The position numbers and the translations under genes were made by a program. Under the pieces are notes generated by a model. It made no database searches, was not told the origin of the DNA, and saw nothing but the letters and a program-made list of their open reading frames with translations. Shown here piece after piece: positions 57,601 to 64,000 of a stretch of 64,000 nt of DNA (position 1 is its first letter; each line of letters opens with the position of its first letter). Location of the stretch: NCBI GenBank assembly GCA_021234155.1, contig JAJEKV010000053.1, forward strand, positions 6,525,424 through 6,589,423, written 5' to 3'. This DNA is from Isoetes taiwanensis (Eukaryota > Streptophyta > Lycopodiopsida > Isoetales > Isoetaceae).

Positions 57601-60600
57601 CTTGAGCAAGTGTGCCGGCTCGATTTGCCCAACAACTTTTGCTGCGGGAATGTTCTAGTGCAAACTATTTGATCTAAACCTTATCCAAAATTTTTGAAAG
57701 CTGGCACGTATGTTGGCGATGACCTAGGAAGCTAGTGACAAAAATCAAATTTAAGTCCGTACTATGCATTAATTACGAATTTACGAATGTCTTTGCTCTT
57801 TAAAAAGCGGGCCTTGACTTCTAAGCGCCACAGCGGAGGAGTACATGTCCAAACTCCATTCCGTCAGTTCCCCTTGCAGCGTTCTCAAGCGCATGTGATG
57901 GCCACGTCCCAAGTGCAAAAGACCAAAACTTCGGCACCCAAAAGCGCAAACCCTGCTAGAACACGGCAACTCATAGGGTTTTACGTTTGGGCTCTATGCT
58001 TGTCGATTTGACTAGGACCTTTGGTAGGTGTCTTGGCGTAGGGGGGTGTTGGCCTTGAGAGCACGGACCCTAAAACCACCCGGGCGGCTTGCCCCAAAAG
58101 TCCTCTCCCGAAGGCCACGGCGGCCGGACGGGCAACTTCCCCTCTCAGGAACCGTGATCTGTCTCTCCCAATGGACTCGAGCGTCGACATTGCCCTAGGG
58201 ACCAAGTTTTGTGGCGGAAGCCCACCCCTTTCGAAGAAGCGCCAAACTATCTCATGTGCAACACACTCGTAGTCAATTGGCCTAAGAGGTGGGTTTCTTT
58301 GAATCTTTGCAATGTAGGGCGTAAGTGTTTCTTTCTTTTGCAAAACCGACCGTGTAACTTGGTCCCTAGGGTAATTTTGGCATTCGGACGATGTGGCGAA
58401 GTCGGATCGGCATTTTGAACCTCCTCAATGTCGAACGACAAAACACTTTGGTTTCTACAACATCGCCGCGGGGGGCGCTTGGCGGTTTGATATGTTCTCC
58501 GGACGGATGTTGGATTTTTTTGGACCTTCTCGGACCAGGTTCACGGAACAAAGGATTCAGCGGTGGGATCACGGAACCGAGATCCGGGAGTGTGGTCTTT
58601 AGCGTCGCCCCGGCGAGTCTTTGCCGAGAAAGGCTGCCTCGGGGAAGCTTTTGGGGCTCGCCTCACGGGGTTGGACTCTCCCCTCTAATGAGGAGGCCTT
58701 GCAAGGTCGGCCTTGTTTGACTTGGGCAAGTGTGCGGCTCATTGCCCAACAACAAAGCTGCCGGACTGTTCTAGTGCAAACTATTTGATCTAAACCTTAT
58801 CCAAAATTTTTGAAAGTTGGCACTGTATGTTGGCGATGACCTAGGAAGCTAGCTGACAAAAATCAGAATTTAAGTCCGTACTATGCATTAATTACGAATT
58901 TACGAATGTCTTGCTACTTGCAAAAGCGGGCCTTGACTTCTAAGCGCCACAACGGGAGGAGTACATGTCAAACTCCATTCCGTTGGGTTCCCCTTGCAGC
59001 GTTCTCAAGCTGCATGTGATCGGCCCACGTCCCAAGTGCAAAAGACCAAAACTTCGGCACCCAAAGCGCAAACCCGCTAGAACACGGCAACTCATAGGGT
59101 TTACGTTTGAGGCTCTATGCTTGTCGGTTGACTAGGACCTTGCGCCGTGTCTTGGCGTAGAGGGGGTGTTGGCCGAGCCACGGACCCTAAAAACCACCGG
59201 AGGCGGCTTGCCCCAAAAGTCCTCTCCTCGAAGGCCACGGCGACGGACGGGCAACTTCCCCTCTCGGGCCGTGATCCGTCTCGCCAATGGACTCGGAGCG
59301 TCGACATTGCCCTAGGGACCAAGTTTTGTGGCGAAGCCCACCCCTTCTCGAAGAAGCGTCAAACTATCTCATGTGCAACACACTCGTAGTCAATTGGCCT
59401 AAGAGGTGGCTGGCGAATCTTTGCAATGTAGGGCGTAAGTGTTTCTTTCTTTTTGCAAAAGCGGCCGTGTAACTTGGTCCCTAGGGTAATTTTGGCATTA
59501 GGACGATGTGGCGAAGTCGGATGCATTTGAACCTCCTCAATGTCGGAACGACAAAACACTTTGGTTTCTACAATCGCCGCCGCGGGGACGCTTGGCGGTT
59601 TGATATGTTCTCCGGGCCGGATGTTGGATTTTTGGACCTTCTCGGACCAGGTTTCTGGAACAAAGGATTCAGCGGTCGGATCACGGGAACCGAGATCGGG
59701 AGTGTGGTCTTTAGCGTCGCCCCGGGCGGGCTTTGCCGAGAAAAGGCTGCCTCGGGGAAGCTTTTTGGGGCTCGCCTCACGGGGTTTGGACTCTCCCCTC
59801 TAATGAGGAGGCCTTGCAAGGTCTGGCCTTGTTTGACTTGGGCAAGTGTGCGGCTCATTTGCCCAACAACAGGCTGCCCGGACTGTTCTAGTGCAAACTA
59901 TTTGATCTAAACCTTATCCAAAATTTTTGAAAGATTGGCTGTGTATGTTGGCGATGACCTAGGAAGCTAGCTGACAAAAATCAGAATTTAAGTCCGTACT
60001 ATGCATTAATTACGAATTTACGAATGTCTAACTCTTTGCAAAGCGGGCCTTGACTTCTAAGCGCCTGGCGGGGAGGAGTACATGTCCAAACTCCATTCCG
60101 TCGAGTTCCCCTTGCTTGGCGTTCTCAAGCTGCATGTGATCGGCCCACGTCCCAAGTGCAAAAGACCAAAACTTCGGCACCCAAAGCGCAAACCACGCTA
60201 GAACACGGCAACTCATAGGGTTTACGTTTGGAGGCCCTATGCTTGTCGATTTGACTAGGACCTTGCGCCCGTGTCTTGGCGTAGGGGGTGTTGGCCTTGA
60301 GCCGCGGACCTAAAACCACCGGGAGGCGGCTTGCCCCAAAAGTCCTCTCCCGAAGGCCCAGCGACGGACGGGCAACTTCCCCCCTCTCGGAACCGTGATG
60401 CATCTCTGCCAATGGACTCGAGCGTCGACATTGCCCTAGGGACCAAGTTTTGTGGCGAAGCCCACCCCTTCTCGAGAAGAAGCGTCAAACTATCTCATGT
60501 GCAACACACTCGTAGTCAATTGGCCTAAGAGGTGGGCTGGCGAATCTTTACCAATGTAGAGGCGTAAGTGTTTCTTTCTTTTGCAAAAACCGGCCAGGTG

Positions 60601-63600
60601 TAACTTGGTCCCTAGGGTAATTTTGGCATTCGGGGACGATGTGGCGAAGTCGGATCTGCATTTGAACCTCCTCAATGTCGGAACGACAAAACACTTTGGT
60701 TTCTACATGCCGCCGCAGGGGCGCTTGGCGGTTTGATATGTTCTCCGGACGGATGTTGGATTTTTTGGACCTTCTCGGACCAGGTTCACGGAACAAAGGA
60801 TTCAACGGCCGGATCTGGGAACCGAGATCGGGAGTGTGGTCTTTAGCGTACGCCCCGGCGGAGTCTTTGCCGGGGAAAGGCTGCCTCGGGGAAGCTTTTG
60901 GGGCTCGCCTCGGGGGTTCGGACTCTCCCCCTCTAATGAGGAGGCCTTGCAAGGTCCTGGCCTTGTTTGACTTGGGCAAGTGTGCCCATTTCGGCTGCCC
61001 AACAACAAAGGCTGCCCGGTTTGTTCTAGTGCAAACTATTTGATCTAAACCTTATCCAAAATTTTTGAAAGTTGGCTGTATGTTGGCGATGACCTAGGAA
61101 GCTAGCTGACAAAAAATCAGAATTTAAGTCCGTACTATGCATTAATTACGAATTTACGAATGTCTTGCTACTTTGCAAAAGCGGGCCTTGACTTCTAAGC
61201 GCCACAGCGGGGAGGAGTACATGTCCAAACTCCATTCGTCGGTTCCCCTTGCCAGCGTTCTCAAGCGCATGTGATCGCCCGTCCCAAGTGCAAAAGACCA
61301 AAAACTTCGGCACCCAAAGCGCCAAACCACCGCTAGAACACGGCAACTCATAGGGTTTCGTTTGAGGCCCTATGCTTGTCGATTTGACTAGGACCTTGCG
61401 GTGTCTTGGCGTAGAGGGGGGGTGTTGGCCTTGAGCCACGGACCCTAAAACCACCGGGCGGCTTGCCCCAAAAGTCCTCTCGAAGGCCTGGCGGCGGACG
61501 GGCAACTTCCCCTCTCGGAACCGTGATGATCTGTCTCGCCAATGGACTCGAGCGTCGACATTGCCCTAGGGACCAAGTTTTGTGAAGCCCACCCCTTCTC
61601 GAAGAAGTCAAACTATCTCATGTGCAACACACTCGTAGTCAATTGGCCTAAGAGGTGGGCTGCTTTGGAAATTGCAATGTAGGGCGTAAGTGTTTCTTTC
61701 TTTTGCAAAACTGACCGTGTAACTTGGTCCCTAGGGTAATTTTGGCATTCCGGACGATGTGGCGAAGTCGGATCTGCATTTCGGAGCCTCCTCAATGTCG
61801 GAACGACAAAACACTTTGGTTTCTACATATTATTCGCCTTGGGGCGGCTTGGCGGTTTGATATGTTCTCCGGGCCGGATGTTGGATTTTTGGACCTTCTC
61901 GGACCAGGTTCACGGAACAAAGGATTCAGCGGTCGGATCACGGGAACCGAGATCGGGAGTGTGGTCTTTTAGCGTCGCCCCCGGAGTGCTGCCCGAGGAA
62001 AAAGGCGCCTCGGGAAGCTTTTGGGGCTCGCCTCACGGGGTTGGACTCTCCCCTCTAATGAGGAGGCCTTGCAAGGTCCTGGCCTTGTTTGACTTGGGCA
62101 AGTGTGCCATTTCGGCTGCCCAACAACAATTTGCCGGACTGTTCTAGTGCAAACTATTTGATCTAAACCTTATCCAAAATTTTTGAAAGTTGGCATGTAT
62201 GTTGGCGATGACCTAGGAAGCTAGCTGACAAAAAATCAGAATTTAAGTCCGTACTATGCATTAATTACAATTTCACGAATGTCTTGCTCTTGCAAAAGCG
62301 GGCCTTGACTTCTAAGCGCCACAGCGGGAGGAGTACATGTCCAAACTCCATTCCGTCAGTTCCCCTTGCTTGGCGTTCTCAAGCTGCATGTGATCGGCCA
62401 CGTCCCAAGTGCAAAAGACCAAAACTTCGGCACCCAAAGCGCAAACCACCGCTAGAACACGGCAGCTCATAGGGTTTACGTTTGGAGGCCCTATGCTTGT
62501 CGGATTTGACTAGGACCTTGCGGGTGTCTTGGCGTGGGGGGTGTTGGCGCTTGAGCCACGGACCCTAAAACCACCGGGGCGGCTTGCCCCAAAAGTCCTC
62601 TCCAGAAGGCCACGCGACGGACGGGCAACTTCCCCTCTCGGAACCGTGATGCATCTCGCCAATGGACTCGAGCGTCGACATTGCCCTAGGGACCAAGTTT
62701 TGTGGCGAAGCCCACCCCTTCTCGAAGAAGCGTCAAACTATCTCATGTGCAACACACTTTCGTAGTCAATTGGCCTAAGAGGTGGGCTTTGAATCTTTGC
62801 AATGTAGGGCGTAAGTGTTTCTTTCTTTTGCAAAACTGGCCGTGTAACTTGGTCCCTAGGGTAATTTTGGCATTAGGACGATGTGGCGAAGTCGGATCTG
62901 CATTTTGAAGCCTCCTCAATGTCGGAAAGACAAAACACTTTGGTTTCTACTTTGTCGCCCAAGGGGGCGCTTGGCGGTTTGATATGTTCTCGGGGCCGGA
63001 TGTTGGATTTTTGGACCTTCTCGGACCAGGTTCACGGAACAAAGGATTCAGCGGTGGGATCACGGGAACCGAGATCGGGAGTGTGGTCTTTAGCGTCGCC
63101 CCCGTGTTCTTTGCCGAGGAAAAGGCTGCCTCGGGGAAGCTTTTGGGGCTCGCCTCTGGGGGTTGGACTCTCCCCTCTAATGAGGAGGCCTTGCAAGGTC
63201 CTGGCCTTGTTTGACTTGGGCAAGTGTGCCCTCGGCTGCCCAACAACAGGCTGCGGACTGTTCTAGTGCAAACTATTTGATCTAAACCTTATCCAAAATT
63301 TTTGAAAGCTGCTTTTGTATGTTGGCGATGACCTAGGAAGCTAGTGACAAAAATCAAATTTAAGTCCATTACTATGCATTAATTACGAATTTCTGAATGT
63401 CTTGCTCTTTGCAAAAGCGGGCCTTGACTTCTAAGCGCCACAGCGGGAGGAGTACATGTCCAAACTCCATTCCGTCGGTTCCCCTTGCCCAGCGTTCTCT
63501 CGCATGTGATCGGCCACGTCCCAAGTGCAAAAGACCAAAACTTCGGCACCCAAAAATGCAAACCACGCTAGAACACGGCAGCTCATAGGGTTTACGTTTG

Positions 63601-64000
63601 GAGGCCCTATGCTTGTCGATTTGACTAGGACCTTTGCGCCGTGTCTTGGCGTAGGGGGGTGTTGGCCTTGAACGGACGGACCCTAAAACCACCGGAGGCG
63701 GCTTGCCCCAAAAGTCCTCTCAGAAGGCCGGCGGCGGCGGGACGCTTCCCCTCCCTCTCGGGCGTGATCATCTCTGCCAATGGACTCGAGCGTCGACATT
63801 GCCCTAGGGACCAAGTTTTTGTGGCGAAGCCCACCCCTTCTCGAAGAAGCGTCAAACTATCTCATGTGCAACACACTCGTAGTCAATTGGCCTAAGAGGT
63901 GGGCTCTTGCGAATCTTTTGCAATGTAGGCGTAAGTGTTTCTTTCTTTTGCAAAGCTGCCCGTGTAACTTGGTCCCTAGGGTAATTTTGGCATTCCGGAC
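54612..64000. repeat. Satellite array, about 1.12-kb unit, at least 8 units
   Basis: The word CTAGGGACCAAGTTTT recurs near 54830, 55951, 57076, 58195, 59312, 60436, 61566, 62686 and 63804, giving periods of 1117-1130 bp. The array starts within a unit at the junction with the duplicated block and continues past the window. Conserved parts include CATGTGCAACACACTCGTAG, TGACCTAGGAAGCTAG and ACTATGCATTAATTACGAAT. Short readings on both strands change from unit to unit and do not persist, so I regard the array as non-coding. Unit differences are small indels in GC-rich places. Confidence 0.97.

Noticed and set aside
54612-64000. Many 60-140 codon ORFs in the satellite
   Set aside because: They differ in frame and length from unit to unit, occur on both strands, and lack any stable start or stop.
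54612-64000. Ribosomal DNA intergenic spacer
   Set aside because: No 5S, 18S or 25S segment and no promoter-like unit seen in any period.

Overview
The window is nuclear DNA of a land plant, most likely a seed-free plant such as a fern or lycophyte. Evidence for a plant: spliced GT-AG genes with short AT-rich introns, plant gene fragments (a PPR repeat protein, U2AF65, eL43, plant-type BRCA1/BARD1 BRCT repeats, an HflX/GTPBP6 GTPase), a CACTACTACAAAAA transposon terminus, a Helitron 3' end, and nested Ty3/gypsy elements. The narrower placement is an inference: one gypsy element has a Tf1/sushi-like Gag and a Crinkler-like gene is present. There is no intact ordinary housekeeping gene. Almost everything is transposon-derived, captured, duplicated or broken.

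Layout. 1-2661 (+) is a spliced DDE-transposase-like gene, broken and open at the left edge. Converging on it from the other strand (2865-5586) are a broken FCP1/SCP-type phosphatase-like gene and a coiled-coil/RING-like/lysine-rich gene. 5.6-12.6 kb is mostly AT-rich non-coding DNA with a 60-bp tandem repeat and a possible LINE remnant. 12.63-31.3 kb is a nest: an outer minus-strand Ty3/gypsy element split inside pol by a 13.1-kb minus-strand Ty3/gypsy element (15036-28138) with two 1.64-kb LTRs, a GAGAC target duplication, a tRNA-iMet primer binding site and a polypurine tract.

The main find is inside this inner element. Between its 5' LTR and gag, in the same orientation, lies a histone H3-like reading frame (25926 down to 24837). 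It has a recognisable H3 tail starting MARTKQT with K4 and K9, then a long charged and proline-rich insert of roughly 230 residues, then a well conserved H3 histone fold ending in ARRIRKERP. Two further unrecognised ORFs (24117-22599) lie between it and gag. In transcription order the element is 5' LTR, PBS, H3-like ORF, unknown ORFs, gag-PR, RT-RNase H, integrase-chromodomain, PPT, 3' LTR.

31.3-44.4 kb is a mosaic: a plus-strand LTR-element 3' end, a CACTA-like terminus, an HflX/GTPBP6 GTPase gene with 13 exons, then fragments of U2AF65, a PPR protein, an unrecognised spliced gene, eL43 (RPL37A) and BRCA1/BARD1 BRCT repeats. It ends in a canonical Helitron 3' terminus at 44407. 47.0-50.3 kb holds a Crinkler (CRN)-like gene with a P-loop ATPase and a restriction-endonuclease-like C-terminus. 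51.0-54.6 kb is a second copy of the 38.7-42.3 kb gene-fragment block; it runs directly into a 1.12-kb satellite array that fills the window to its end.

Caution about breaks: many ORFs are interrupted by single-base indels. In the three places where two copies can be compared (LTR pair, duplicated block, satellite units), differences cluster at CG, CAG/CTG and CCGG-like positions while long AT-rich stretches are identical. Some frameshifts may therefore be consensus errors at methylated cytosines, not real mutations.
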